NCBI GenBank assembly: GCA_008729055.1
Contig: SDUX01000007.1
Coordinates: 3,664,090 to 3,728,089 of the forward strand
Direction of reading: 5' to 3'
From: Pyropia haitanensis
Lineage: Eukaryota > Rhodophyta > Bangiophyceae > Bangiales > Bangiaceae
DNA: 64,000 nt
Shown here: one piece after another, positions 22,668 to 32,077 of the stretch
Layout of the letters: every line of letters starts with the position of its first letter
How positions within the stretch are numbered: the stretch's first letter is position 1
Translations under genes and position numbers: made by a program
Notes under the pieces: model-generated
What the model saw: the letters and a program-made list of their open reading frames with translations, nothing else
Databases searched by the model: none
What the model was told of the DNA's origin: nothing

Positions 22668-23162
22668 GGTCGATATCCTTTCTCTTGCTAGACTGGTAAA
22701 GTTCTCGTGTCTTACCGACAATACCCCACCCTGATGACGGAGCGCTGACCAGTTCTGGTCCAACGTGCAGGCATCCTGTCAAATCAGGAGAGCTCAGCGC
22801 TACGACTCTTGGTCAAGTTGCGCCGAATAAACGACTTCGTCGACGCGGTGATCGGCCACTTTTGATCGCGACAGGAGCAGTCACGGTCTTCGGCTCTCTC
22901 GCGCTGGAGATGGTGTCAGCGCCGATTAACTCACAAGCTGCTGGCATGCACATCATCTCTGCGGTCGAGGACGATGGCGACGAAGGCCGCGACACTCTCG
23001 CGCCACAAACTTCACCACGCGACAGCCACAGTCCCCAAGCACCCCACTGTGCGCGTCGCTGACAAGAAAGAGTCGCACGAAAAACCAATCGTTCGCACGG
23101 CAACGAGAAAGCGCTGCCACCATCAGCGTCGCCGTTGCCGTCGCCAGAGCTAGACTCCCTCG
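22668..23162. other. unique spacer at the centre of the inverted duplication
   Basis: 495 bp of normal composition (about 55% GC) with no inverted partner. Frames leave it in both directions and end inside the arms with the same peptide tail (H-Y-C-R-A-x-L-S-E-L-S-P-E-R-R-T-R-C, stops at 22564 minus and 23266 plus). The spacer may therefore hold the upstream part of a gene whose 3' end was copied by the duplication. A plus frame beginning at about 22976 (M-A-T-K-A-A-T-L-S-R) is open for ~60 codons. No family recognised. Confidence 0.6.
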
Positions 23163-23375
23163 TCCACTATTGCCGAGCAGCTCTGTCTGAGCTGTCTCCG
23201 GAGCGCCGCACGAGGTGTGCCGTCTTCTTCATTTCCATAGACAGCGGCTCATTGTTTATTTATTGACAATGGGTACCCGCCTTGCATACCCACGGCTTGC
23301 CCACCTGCGTCCTTCTGTTGTTTTGTGTCGGAAGTCGATTAAATACATAGACGACTGGAGCCCTCTTTCGGTCCT
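23163..23375 (-). repeat. right arm of giant inverted duplication, inner segment
   Basis: 213 bp that are the reverse complement of about 22453-22667 with a single mismatch. It is cut at 23375 by the copia retrotransposon; the arm resumes at 29798. Bases 23371-23375 (GTCCT) are the left copy of the target-site duplication. Confidence 0.93.
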
Positions 23376-23948
23376 TGTGAATCCCTTCCTGATGCTGCTG
23401 TCGTCAATTTCGTGCGGCCACGCGCGGCCTCGCTGTCTAACACGGTGGCGTCATCCCCGCTGTGTACCCTGTCACCACGCGACACTTCTAGACGGATCTG
23501 GATGTCGCTGGTGCTGCTGACACGATTGTCGTGCAATCGATTTGACGCCGACATGTCATTGCTGTAAGCTGATGAAACGCGATGGAACTGTCCATACCAT
23601 GCCATCAACTGATGTCATCCTCGATGGCACACAATGGCCGCGCTGGCGATTACCGCTGAATCCTCGCGCCGCGCTGTCTGATTGATTTGCTTGTGTGCTT
23701 TGCTTTCCCTGGGGGGTGTGGAGTGCCTGGTCGCGCCTGTGGCGAGCTGCTCCGCGCCTATATAAGCGCTCCCTCGCATCGAGTAGCGAGGGGGGAGCGC
23801 AGAGAGACAAGACGAAGTGGGATCATTGCATAGACTCGTGCTTGGGTGTGCTCGGACGACGGCTACCCTCTGCTCGATTGCCCGGTCGGTTCGAAGGCCG
23901 TTGACCCCGCTACGTTATTCTACATACTAGTTTGGTGATCCTACCACA
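23376..23948 (+). repeat. 5' LTR of copia element
   Basis: 573 bp, TG...CA ends, same sequence as 29225-29797. Contains a TATA box about 190 bp before its end. Confidence 0.97.
23759..23766 (+). promoter_or_regulatory. TATA box of 5' LTR
   Basis: TATATAAG within the LTR, placed so that transcription would begin about 25-35 bp downstream, defining the U3/R boundary. It is the only strong TATA motif in the LTR. Confidence 0.7.
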
Positions 23949-24472
23949 TTCGCGAATCAACAGGATACCTGTGCTCGTGAGCAAGACGCGCTCCGGAAGG
24001 TGGCGGTGCGCGTGAGCAAGGCGCGTGCTGGTCGCTGACGGCGCGCGACGACCAAGACAAGGCGCGCGGCGCAGCTGTGTGCGCGCGGAGTACGTGTGCG
24101 GAAGGGGCGCGCGGCTGTCACAGTCTTGCCGCGCGTGTGCACGGCGCAGTACAAGGGCAAGGGCACTTGAACCAACGAGGGGACAGAGCGTGCGCGCACC
24201 TGGTGACTGGGGCGACGACCTTCGGGTCGGAGCCTGTCTAGGATCCGTGGTGCTCGTACGTGTTGACGTTCTACAAGGTCTACGGCCGACCCCCTCCGGG
24301 TAACACCGGTGCGCCGACAGGCTTGGGGAAGGACGCCCGCAACTCGAACGGGGTGTGTCTGCTCGTGTGCTGCGTTGTCGTGTACGCTCGGATGCCTGTG
24401 ACGTCGTGTGTGTCTGCTGCCCACGTGCTTTGACGTTCCTTCTGTGCTGCGGGTGCTTGTTGACGTGCAACG

Positions 24473-26005
24473 ATGGCGAACGTTTCAACGACATCCCAGG
24501 CGGCGCTGCCCACCTTTCTGGCTGCCGTGGACACCAGCTTGCTGAACGAGGAGCAGAAGGGCGTAATCGCGTCCGTCCGCATGCTGGAGGCCGAGCTGGC
24601 GACCACTCCCATGTCAGGAGAGCAGGTCAAGGCTGCTGTTGCTGAGCTACTCCCACCTGCCGTCCTCTTTGGTCCGAGCATGGTGGCGTTGCCGTACCTT
24701 CACCGGGACCTGCGCAACTGGCTGAACGCGCACGGCGCGAACCTGGAGCAGCACTCCTCCCACCGCATCAAGATGACGCTGGCGACGGCGCTGTACCCGG
24801 AAGCCGAGGAGCGGACTATCGCCACGGAGCTGGCCTCGGAGGTGGAAGCCGCTGGTCGTCGCTCTCGTGCACCGGGACCTCAGCAACAGAGCGCATTGAC
24901 TACTGGTAGCAGCGCTGCGGCACCAAGCGTTGGGGTGGACCGCGCTGCCCACAACGTTGCCATGCGCTTTCGAGACCAAGCGGCAAAGTTCAGTGGCAAC
25001 CTGGGGGAGAGCTGGAGTGAGTTTGTGGCCGAGTATCAGCAGGTCGCGCGAGACTACGAACTGACTGCGACACAGAAGCTGCAGTACCTGCACAACCTGC
25101 TTCGCGGTGATGCCAAGCGCTTCTTCCTTGACCGCGTGCACGGGACCGCGGCTACGTTTGCCCAGGCCGTGGACATGGTCAGCGCCGAGTACAACTCCAT
25201 CGTCCGTCAAGACCGAGTCAAGAACTATCTGAGCAGCTTGCGGCTCAGCTCCTTCGTCAAGGACGGGACCGACACTACCGCGGCGCTGGAAAAGACGTAC
25301 AAGACTATCAGCAAGCTGGCGCCGCAAGTGCCCCGCTCGCATCACGGCGAGTCGTATAAGGTCGAGTTCCTGCGGAATGCGGTCGTCGGCAACTCGTGGG
25401 CTACCGAGCCTCTGAGCCGCATCGCGACGCACAGTCTGACTTTCCAACAGCTGTACGGCGAGCTGGAGGCTGCACTTCATCTACATAACGAGGCTCGCTT
25501 GGCGGTCATGCGCGATGACATCACACACGGAGCTGCAACTCCCGACGACAAGGTACCAGGCATCCTCTTTGCTGGCCAGGGTCGCTATATGCGCCGGAAC
25601 AAGGACATTGGCAAGCGACACGCAGCCAAGGGAGGAAGTGGTGCGCAGCGGTTTGACCCGTTGTCTCTGATGGGGTGCTTCAACTGTGACGATCGCTCGC
25701 ACTCCCTTGGCGACTGCCCTCATCCTGTCAATGCTATCAAGGCTGCCAAGCGCAAGTTGGAGTACTACGCCAAGAAGCGTGCGGCGCAACCTGTGGCCAG
25801 CGCCATTCTATACCAGCTTTGCTCGCAGCTCGATGCCGCCGGAGTAACCGGCGATGGCGGCGACGATGTCAAGGCCGATGAGAGCGACGAGTCATGCGGT
25901 GGGGCGAAGGACGACGTCGACATCTTTGAGGCCTTAGTGGAGGATTCGGAGCAGGCCAACAAGGATGGCGAAGAGACGCAGAGTGACGACCCGGATTTTG
26001 TGTAG
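24473..26005 (+). CDS. gag: copia Gag polyprotein
   Basis: Capsid/nucleocapsid protein that forms virus-like particles and packages the element's RNA; 510 aa from ATG at 24473. Residues about 150-340 match the Gag region of copia elements (W-S-E-F-V-A-E-Y-Q-Q-V; Y-L-H-N-L-L-R-G-D-A). A CCHC zinc knuckle C-F-N-C-D-D-R-S-H-S-L-G-D-C lies at about 403-416 (C-x2-C-x4-H-x4-C). The C-terminus is strongly acidic. The ORF ends at TAG 26003-26005, overlapping the open Pol frame, which lies one base back. Confidence 0.95.
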   Translation: MANVSTTSQAALPTFLAAVDTSLLNEEQKGVIASVRMLEAELATTPMSGEQVKAAVAELLPPAVLFGPSMVALPYLHRDLRNWLNAHGANLEQHSSHRIKMTLATALYPEAEERTIATELASEVEAAGRRSRAPGPQQQSALTTGSSAAAPSVGVDRAAHNVAMRFRDQAAKFSGNLGESWSEFVAEYQQVARDYELTATQKLQYLHNLLRGDAKRFFLDRVHGTAATFAQAVDMVSAEYNSIVRQDRVKNYLSSLRLSSFVKDGTDTTAALEKTYKTISKLAPQVPRSHHGESYKVEFLRNAVVGNSWATEPLSRIATHSLTFQQLYGELEAALHLHNEARLAVMRDDITHGAATPDDKVPGILFAGQGRYMRRNKDIGKRHAAKGGSGAQRFDPLSLMGCFNCDDRSHSLGDCPHPVNAIKAAKRKLEYYAKKRAAQPVASAILYQLCSQLDAAGVTGDGGDDVKADESDESCGGAKDDVDIFEALVEDSEQANKDGEETQSDDPDFV

Positions 26006-29000
26006 AGGGCAAGAATCGTCGACTTGCCCTCGCACACAGACGACGGGGTCGACCCCCGCGTGTCGAGGAGGACCCCGGGTTCTTGACGCTGTTGCAGGCG
26101 GTGGAAGACTTCCAAGGTGCGTGCGTCGACACTGGAGCCCAGCGGACGGTCATCGGCAAGCAGCAGGCTTATGCGTACCTGAAGTGGGCCGGGTTACAGC
26201 GCCGACTGGAGCAAGACAAGACGCCGGAGGTGTACCGGTTTGGTGGAAGCCGGCATGCAAGCATCGGTACGCTGACTATACGCATTCCGCTCGCGGACGA
26301 CTACTTCTTAGAGCTGACGGTGGACGTTGTGGACGTGAACGTGCCGCTTCTGTTCGGGCTTGACACCCTCGACAAGTTTCACATGTACGCCAACACCGTG
26401 CTCAACCGACTCGTGTGCGAAGCTTACTCAGTGACGATGCCGCTCGTGCGAAAGCTTGGACATGTCTACTACGTCTGGGAGCACAACGTGCTGTACACCA
26501 TGCCGGAACTACGCAAGATGCACCGACACTTCTTCCATCCGCAGCCGGACCGCCTGTATGCCGTCATCAACAAGGCCGGAGGTGAACACGCCAAGCCAAG
26601 CACCCTGAAGCAGCTGCAGGAGGTTTCCAGCACGTGCGACTTATGTCAGCGACTCTCGAAGGAGCCAAGCAGGTTCCGAGTGGCTCTGCCTCCTGAGGAT
26701 ATTATCTTCAACCGGACGGTGCTTCTAGACATCATGTACCTCGATGGGAAGCCGCTCCTGCATGTGGTCGACAAGGACACGCTCTTCAGTGCAGCCGTGT
26801 TCCTCTCAAGCGGCGAGTCTACGGAGGACGTCTGGCGGGCATACGTACGTTGCTGGGTGACCCCGTACATCGGCTACTCAGACTTCATGCACACCGACCA
26901 AGGGCCACAGCTGGCGTCTGACGAATGGAAGGCGCTACAGCAATCAGTGGGCATCAAGCGATTGGAGTCAGGCGTGGAGTCGCACAACTCCCTTGGTGTC
27001 GGCGAGCGCTACCATGCCTTCCTTCGGCGCATCTACTGGCGCGTACGGGCTTCTCACCCTGACTTGCCTGCAGAGGATGCTTTGGCGCTCTCCGTGTGGG
27101 GGATGAACCAGACGGCTGGACCAAGCGGGCTCGTTCCGACTTTGCTGGTGTTTGGAGTTCTTCCTCGGATGCCCGTAGCCCCGATCAACCTTCCTGCTCA
27201 ACGAGACCGCGTCATGGCGATGCACGCCGCCCGCCAAGAGATGGCAAAGCACGTAGCCAAGTCGCGTCTGGAGCGCGCCGTGCGCAGCCGCGTCCCAGGC
27301 GCTGCCGATGCTGTCATCCGAGCGGGCATGTCCGTGCTTGTCTACCGCGAGAAACCCGTCGACAAGTGGACGGGACCGTACCAAGTCCTGTCTACCGATG
27401 GTAAGCAGGTGTGGCTCAACGTCGGCAACTCCGTGAAGCTCTTCTCCGTGGACAAGGTAAAGGAGTACCGGCAGGAAGAGGCTGGCACGACGGCTGCCAC
27501 ACTGGAAGATGCTACGACACCGACACCGGACCCACCTCGTGTTCGCGACGTCGTTGAAGTCGCTGAGGACGGACAAGTGGCGCCGACGGCAACGGAAGCT
27601 GCTGCAGAGCACCCGGCAAGGGCGATTCCGCGGGCAACAGAAGTCTTCGTGACGGAAGTGCTCAAGCCTGGCGACGTGCGTATATCTTCGCAGATCATCC
27701 AAGGCGCACGCCAAGCGGAAGCAGAGGGACTCCTGAAGCGGAAAGTGTGGGTTGCTGTCAAGCGCAATGACCTTCCTCGTGAAGCCAACATCCTGAGTGG
27801 ACGCTTTGTCCACGCCCTGAAGCACGTCGGCACATCGAAGGAGAAGGGCAAGAGTCGCTACGTGGTGCAGGGACACCGGGACAAGGCCAAGCCGTTCGTG
27901 GTGCACAACCTGTCTACACTACGACAGCGCTCGACCAAGATTATCGTGTCCACCAGTGCTGTTCGCGGCTTCAGGATCTTCTCGCACGACGTCAACCAGT
28001 CGTACCTTCAGAGCAAGGACAAGTTGAGTCGACCGGTGTACCTCGCCCCACGCGAGGAGGACCGAGCCATATTGGGCGTTGCTGAGGGTGAAGTGCTGCG
28101 CATCCTCAAGCCCTTGTACGGTCTCTGTGACGCGGGCGACTACTGGAGCGCGACAATGACTTCCCATGTCGAGGACGACCTCTCCATGTCGCCGCTTACG
28201 GGAGACCCGGCTCTGTACGTCAAGGATGGAGAAGACGATGTCGACGGACTTCTTGGCTCGTACGTGGACGACATGCTGCTTGGTGGAAATGAGGAGTTCC
28301 AGCGGCTGACCGAGAAGACGCTGACCCACTTTGACTCCAAGCCGCGTGAATGGGACAACACGGAGTTTCTGGGCGTCCAGGTGCGCACACTCACTACGCC
28401 CTGGCGGCACTTCACGCTGAGTCAGCCGGAGTACATCAAGCTGGTGCGCATCATGCCGACGGACATCACCTATGACGAGTTCGTCTCCGTCCGAGCTTCC
28501 TTTGCATGGCTGGCGCATAGCCGCCCGGACCTGTGCGCTGCCATCAACCGTGCGGCTCAAGTATCATCTAAGACCTTTGCCAGACGTCACGTGCAGGAGC
28601 TGAACAAGGCTATCAAGTACGCTAGGTCAACGGCAGACCTAGTGCTGTCATACCGGCCGCTGGACCGAACCACCCTGCATCTGCGCGTGTACGCCGACGC
28701 TTCCTTTGCGTCGAACGACGACAACTCTTCACAGCTAGGCTTTGTCATCCTGCTGTGTGACGCTGCGGACCGCTGTCACGTGCTAGCCTACTCAAGCAAG
28801 AAGTCCCGTCGCGTCGTGCGCTCCATCATGGCGGGTGAGGTCTACGCGTTTGCCAACGCGTTCGACGAAGCCTTCATCATCAAGTATGACCTGGAGCGTC
28901 TGTACAAGCAACCGGTACCGTTGACGATGCTAACGGACTCCAAGCAGTTGTTTGACGTCATCACACGTGCTTCACATACGACGGAGAAGCGGCTCATGAT

Positions 29001-29229
29001 CGACATTGCTGCTGCACGGGAGGCCTACAACCGCAAGGAGATCTCCAACGTCGGCCTGGTCAAGTCGGCGAACAACCTTGCGGACGGGCTGACGAAGCCG
29101 GGTTTCTGCATGAGTCTTGACGACGTCTTGCGGACGTCGGTGGACCGGCAGCCTGTGGAGCAGTGGATCATCCGGACGCCGGAGAAGGCGGAACCGCAGC
29201 GCTCGGATAAGGAAAAGGTGGGAGTGTGA
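25987..29229 (+). CDS. pol: copia Pol polyprotein (protease, integrase, reverse transcriptase, RNase H)
   Basis: The frame opens after a stop at 25984-25986, overlapping the end of gag, and has no convincing ATG at its start. Expression probably needs a -1 frameshift; GGATTTTGTG near 25993-26002 allows Phe-tRNA to re-pair. Protease D-T-G at about 26128-26136. Zinc-binding H/C motif before integrase (H-R-H-F-F-H ... C-D-L-C). Integrase second Asp at 26896 (H-T-D-Q-G) and Glu at 27004 (G-V-G-E-R-Y-H), exactly D-x35-E. Reverse transcriptase Y-V-D-D at about 28261. RNase H Y-A-D-A-S at about 28690, E-V-Y-A-F and L-T-D-S-K. The end N-L-A-D-G-L-T-K-P is typical of copia. The stop TGA (29227-29229) lies inside the 3' LTR. 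No disabling mutation seen. Confidence 0.95.
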   Translation, partial: RPGFCVEGKNRRLALAHRRRGRPPRVEEDPGFLTLLQAVEDFQGACVDTGAQRTVIGKQQAYAYLKWAGLQRRLEQDKTPEVYRFGGSRHASIGTLTIRIPLADDYFLELTVDVVDVNVPLLFGLDTLDKFHMYANTVLNRLVCEAYSVTMPLVRKLGHVYYVWEHNVLYTMPELRKMHRHFFHPQPDRLYAVINKAGGEHAKPSTLKQLQEVSSTCDLCQRLSKEPSRFRVALPPEDIIFNRTVLLDIMYLDGKPLLHVVDKDTLFSAAVFLSSGESTEDVWRAYVRCWVTPYIGYSDFMHTDQGPQLASDEWKALQQSVGIKRLESGVESHNSLGVGERYHAFLRRIYWRVRASHPDLPAEDALALSVWGMNQTAGPSGLVPTLLVFGVLPRMPVAPINLPAQRDRVMAMHAARQEMAKHVAKSRLERAVRSRVPGAADAVIRAGMSVLVYREKPVDKWTGPYQVLSTDGKQVWLNVGNSVKLFSVDKVKEYRQEEAGTTAATLEDATTPTPDPPRVRDVVEVAEDGQVAPTATEAAAEHPARAIPRATEVFVTEVLKPGDVRISSQIIQGARQAEAEGLLKRKVWVAVKRNDLPREANILSGRFVHALKHVGTSKEKGKSRYVVQGHRDKAKPFVVHNLSTLRQRSTKIIVSTSAVRGFRIFSHDVNQSYLQSKDKLSRPVYLAPREEDRAILGVAEGEVLRILKPLYGLCDAGDYWSATMTSHVEDDLSMSPLTGDPALYVKDGEDDVDGLLGSYVDDMLLGGNEEFQRLTEKTLTHFDSKPREWDNTEFLGVQVRTLTTPWRHFTLSQPEYIKLVRIMPTDITYDEFVSVRASFAWLAHSRPDLCAAINRAAQVSSKTFARRHVQELNKAIKYARSTADLVLSYRPLDRTTLHLRVYADASFASNDDNSSQLGFVILLCDAADRCHVLAYSSKKSRRVVRSIMAGEVYAFANAFDEAFIIKYDLERLYKQPVPLTMLTDSKQLFDVITRASHTTEKRLMIDIAAAREAYNRKEISNVGLVKSANNLADGLTKPGFCMSLDDVLRTSVDRQPVEQWIIRTPEKAEPQRSDKEKVGV
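29209..29224 (+). promoter_or_regulatory. polypurine tract of copia element
   Basis: AAGGAAAAGGTGGGAG abuts the 3' LTR and would prime plus-strand DNA synthesis. It also encodes the last codons of Pol. Confidence 0.75.
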
Positions 29230-29797
29230 ATCCCTTCCTGATGCTGCTGTCGTCAATTTCGTGCGGCCACGCGCGGCCTCGCTGTCTAACACGGTGGCGT
29301 CATCCCCGCTGTGTACCCTGTCACCACGCGACACTTCTAGACGGATCTGGATGTCGCTGGTGCTGCTGACACGATTGTCGTGCAATCGATTTGACGCCGA
29401 CATGTCATTGCTGTAAGCTGATGAAACGCGATGGAACTGTCCATACCATGCCATCAACTGATGTCATCCTCGATGGCACACAATGGCCGCGCTGGCGATT
29501 ACCGCTGAATCCTCGCGCCGCGCTGTCTGATTGATTTGCTTGTGTGCTTTGCTTTCCCTGGGGGGTGTGGAGTGCCTGGTCGCGCCTGTGGCGAGCTGCT
29601 CCGCGCCTATATAAGCGCTCCCTCGCATCGAGTAGCGAGGGGGGAGCGCAGAGAGACAAGACGAAGTGGGATCATTGCATAGACTCGTGCTTGGGTGTGC
29701 TCGGACGACGGCTACCCTCTGCTCGATTGCCCGGTCGGTTCGAAGGCCGTTGACCCCGCTACGTTATTCTACATACTAGTTTGGTGATCCTACCACA
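29225..29797 (+). repeat. 3' LTR of copia element
   Basis: 573 bp, matching the 5' LTR throughout; TATA box copy at 29608-29615. It supplies the Pol stop codon (TGA, 29227-29229). It is followed directly by the GTCCT target duplication. Confidence 0.97.
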
Positions 29798-31102
29798 GTC
29801 CTGGCTGAGCGTTCAATTTTTCAAATGTGAACATTTTGGGACTCTCACATATGTGACATCCGGGCATCCTGTGATCAACGTAGCCCCACTCCCACCACGA
29901 ACCAAGAATAGATCGAGTCTCAATATGACCCACTTCTATGGCAGGGGTGCCATATGATGGACTGCACGGACACACGCACAGCACCGAGTCCTGACTGCAC
30001 AGGAAGGTCCCCCAGCTCCAGCGTACTGTGGCGTCCGTGTGGTTTCTGTACCCTTGGTCGTGGCAGGCGTGTGTTGTCATATTCCTGTCGCTTCTCTTCA
30101 GCGAAAGGGGCACCAGACGCGGGTTGCACGGCCGTTCCGCGAATGCCGTGCCGTATGCATATATACCTGGCGGTCCGTCTACGAAATGCAACCACCATAC
30201 TCAATGCTACACCGTCATGACCCACTTATGTGTCACAGTGTAGCTCCACTCTCAGCCGTCACTCAACGCACGCCCTGGCACGGACAGTGCCCCAGAAGAG
30301 ATCGACACTCAATATCACTCACCTGTATGCCAAGCAGAGTTGCCATAACTGGGACACAGAAAAGCCGAGTGCGTAATGGCTGTACACAACGAGCGGCGGC
30401 AACTACCGCCATACGTCGTGATCCACGCGTCCCTCCCCCCTTGTACAGCACATCGATGGACAACAGATGGGCGGGAGGCCACACGTGAGGACCCCACCGC
30501 CCCGTAGCCCCGCCTACGGTGTCGTGCGAGGCAATGACCAGCGAGGGCATTCATTCATTGACATCATGGCTGTGTGCCCCGCCCGAGCTGTGGGCCTCGC
30601 CTGAGTTGCGTCGGCACCGGCCGCCTGCCACCTGTTGTGTCCGCCATCCGCCGTGTTGTGTCTGCCGGCCGTGTGTTGCTCCGAGCGCAGCGATAGCCGG
30701 AGGATCCCCCGTTCCGGGGTTCCCTCGCTTCTGCGCGAGTCGCATTGTCGACGTCTCTGCCCATCGGCGCCTGGGAAGAGCTCCCCCCGCGGCGTACCCG
30801 AAAGCTCGATGCGGGCGAGCCCAGCCAGGCGCTCCTTCTCCGATGTAGCCAGTGTGGCGTGGCATCGACGGGTAGCGTCGCAGACGCGAATGCCCCTACT
30901 TGAACCCACCTCCACCGGCTGCCGTCGGGGACACCAACGCCACCCATCACCTCAACCTACTCCGCCTCGTCTTCCGCCACCGTGGCCTGCACCACCCCAC
31001 CGCCCACTCGCACGCCTGCCCCCCCTCACTGCTACCGCTCTCGCTTGCTCCACCCCCCCAGCCGCCCCGTTCTGTGCGCTGCCCTCTCCAGTTTTGACAA
31101 CC

Positions 31103-32077
31103 ATGGCGTTCAAGCAGGCGGTTCTGACCGCCCTGGCGACGCTGCTGCTGCTGACACTCACGCTGACCACCACAGCGGCACCCACGCCTGTGTCCGTACA
31201 GGCCAAGCTGAACACTACTCCGTCGCCGGCCGCCGTCCACGCCGCCGCTGAGCCGTCCGTGGAGGGGGCGGTGGTGGACGACGACGCGGCCGCCCTCGAC
31301 GTGCTGTCGTCGCGCGGCGGCGACGACGAGGACGACAACTCCAAGTGCGTCTGGGTGCGAGGTGCGACGTGCTATGGCGGGAAACACGACAAGCACTGCA
31401 AGAATGGCCATGCGATGGTTTGCGTCAGCTACGACTCGGTCGCCGCCGTCCGCGCCGCCGCTGAGCCGTCCGTGGAGGGGGCGGTGGTGGACGACGACGC
31501 GGCCGCCCTCGACGTGCTGTCGTCGCGCGGCGGCGACGACGAGGACGACGACTCCAAGTGCGTCTGGGTGCGAGGTGCGACGTGCTATGGCGGGAAACAC
31601 GACAAGCACTGCAAGAATGGCCATGCGATGGTTTGCGTCAGCTACGACTCGGTCGCCGCCGTCCGCGCCGCCGCTGAGCCGTCCGTGGAGGGGGCGGTGG
31701 TGGACGACGACGCGGCCGCCCTCGACGTGCTGTCGTCGCGCGGCGGCGACGACGAGGACGACGACTCCAAGTGCGTCTGGGTGCGAGGTGCGACGTGCTA
31801 TGGCGGGAAACACGACAAGCACTGCAAGAATGGCCATGCGATGGTTTGCGTCAGCTACGACTCGGTCGCCGCCGTCCGCGCCGCCGCTGAGCCGTCCGTG
31901 GAGGGGGCGGTGGTGGACGACGACGCGGCTGCCCTCGACGTGCTGTCGCGCGGCGACGACGACGAGGACGGCCACTCCAAGTGCATCCGGGTGTGGGTCG
32001 TGAAGTGCTATGACGAGAAACGCCACACGCAGTGCAAGAAGATCCGTGCAGTGGTTTGCGGTGGGGTTCGCCACTAA
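31103..32077 (+). CDS. secreted four-repeat Cys-rich precursor (antimicrobial-peptide-like polyprotein), right copy
   Basis: Same 324-aa protein as the left-arm copy (20180-21154), with no amino-acid difference seen. Signal peptide, then four 71-aa units of acidic spacer plus basic C-x7-C-x8-C-x7-C module; ends ...V-V-C-G-G-V-R-H. The two genes are divergent, both transcribed away from the palindrome centre, and share identical upstream DNA of about 1.5 kb before the retrotransposon (right) or spacer (left). A pyrimidine-rich leader ending CTCTCCAG just before ATG could be a 5'-UTR splice acceptor. Each arm is intact, so both copies may be expressed; the copia insertion lies about 1.3 kb upstream of this copy only. 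Confidence 0.85.
   Translation: MAFKQAVLTALATLLLLTLTLTTTAAPTPVSVQAKLNTTPSPAAVHAAAEPSVEGAVVDDDAAALDVLSSRGGDDEDDNSKCVWVRGATCYGGKHDKHCKNGHAMVCVSYDSVAAVRAAAEPSVEGAVVDDDAAALDVLSSRGGDDEDDDSKCVWVRGATCYGGKHDKHCKNGHAMVCVSYDSVAAVRAAAEPSVEGAVVDDDAAALDVLSSRGGDDEDDDSKCVWVRGATCYGGKHDKHCKNGHAMVCVSYDSVAAVRAAAEPSVEGAVVDDDAAALDVLSRGDDDEDGHSKCIRVWVVKCYDEKRHTQCKKIRAVVCGGVRH
31245..32003 (+). repeat. 213-bp tandem coding repeats, right copy
   Basis: Units begin at about 31248, 31461, 31674 and 31887 (anchor CTGAGCCGTCCGTGGAGG), spaced exactly 213 bp. The fourth diverges after the acidic part. Confidence 0.92.

Larger units (their letters stand above)
23376..29797 (+). mobile_element. complete Ty1/copia LTR retrotransposon
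   Basis: 6,422 bp: 5' LTR 23376-23948, internal 23949-29224, 3' LTR 29225-29797. LTRs are 573 bp each, begin TGTGAATCCC, end CTACCACA (TG...CA) and show no difference I could find. GTCCT is duplicated at 23371-23375 and 29798-29802. Gag and Pol are uninterrupted, in the order protease, integrase, reverse transcriptase, RNase H, which defines Ty1/copia. Intact ORFs and matching LTRs indicate a very recent insertion, possibly still active. The sequence after the 5' LTR (TTCGCGAATCAACAGG) does not match an obvious 3'-end tRNA primer site; copia elements may prime on internal tRNA fragments, which I cannot verify. Confidence 0.97.

Noticed and set aside
22449..23375. Stand-alone 0.9-kb transposon with ~213-bp terminal inverted repeats
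   Set aside because: Once the copia insertion is removed, these repeats are simply the innermost part of the 3.6-kb palindrome arms; no target duplication is found at 22449.
29732..29755. tRNA-like T-arm motif (GGTTCGAAGGCC) in the LTR
   Set aside because: No matching acceptor, D- or anticodon arms upstream; part of the LTR in both copies.
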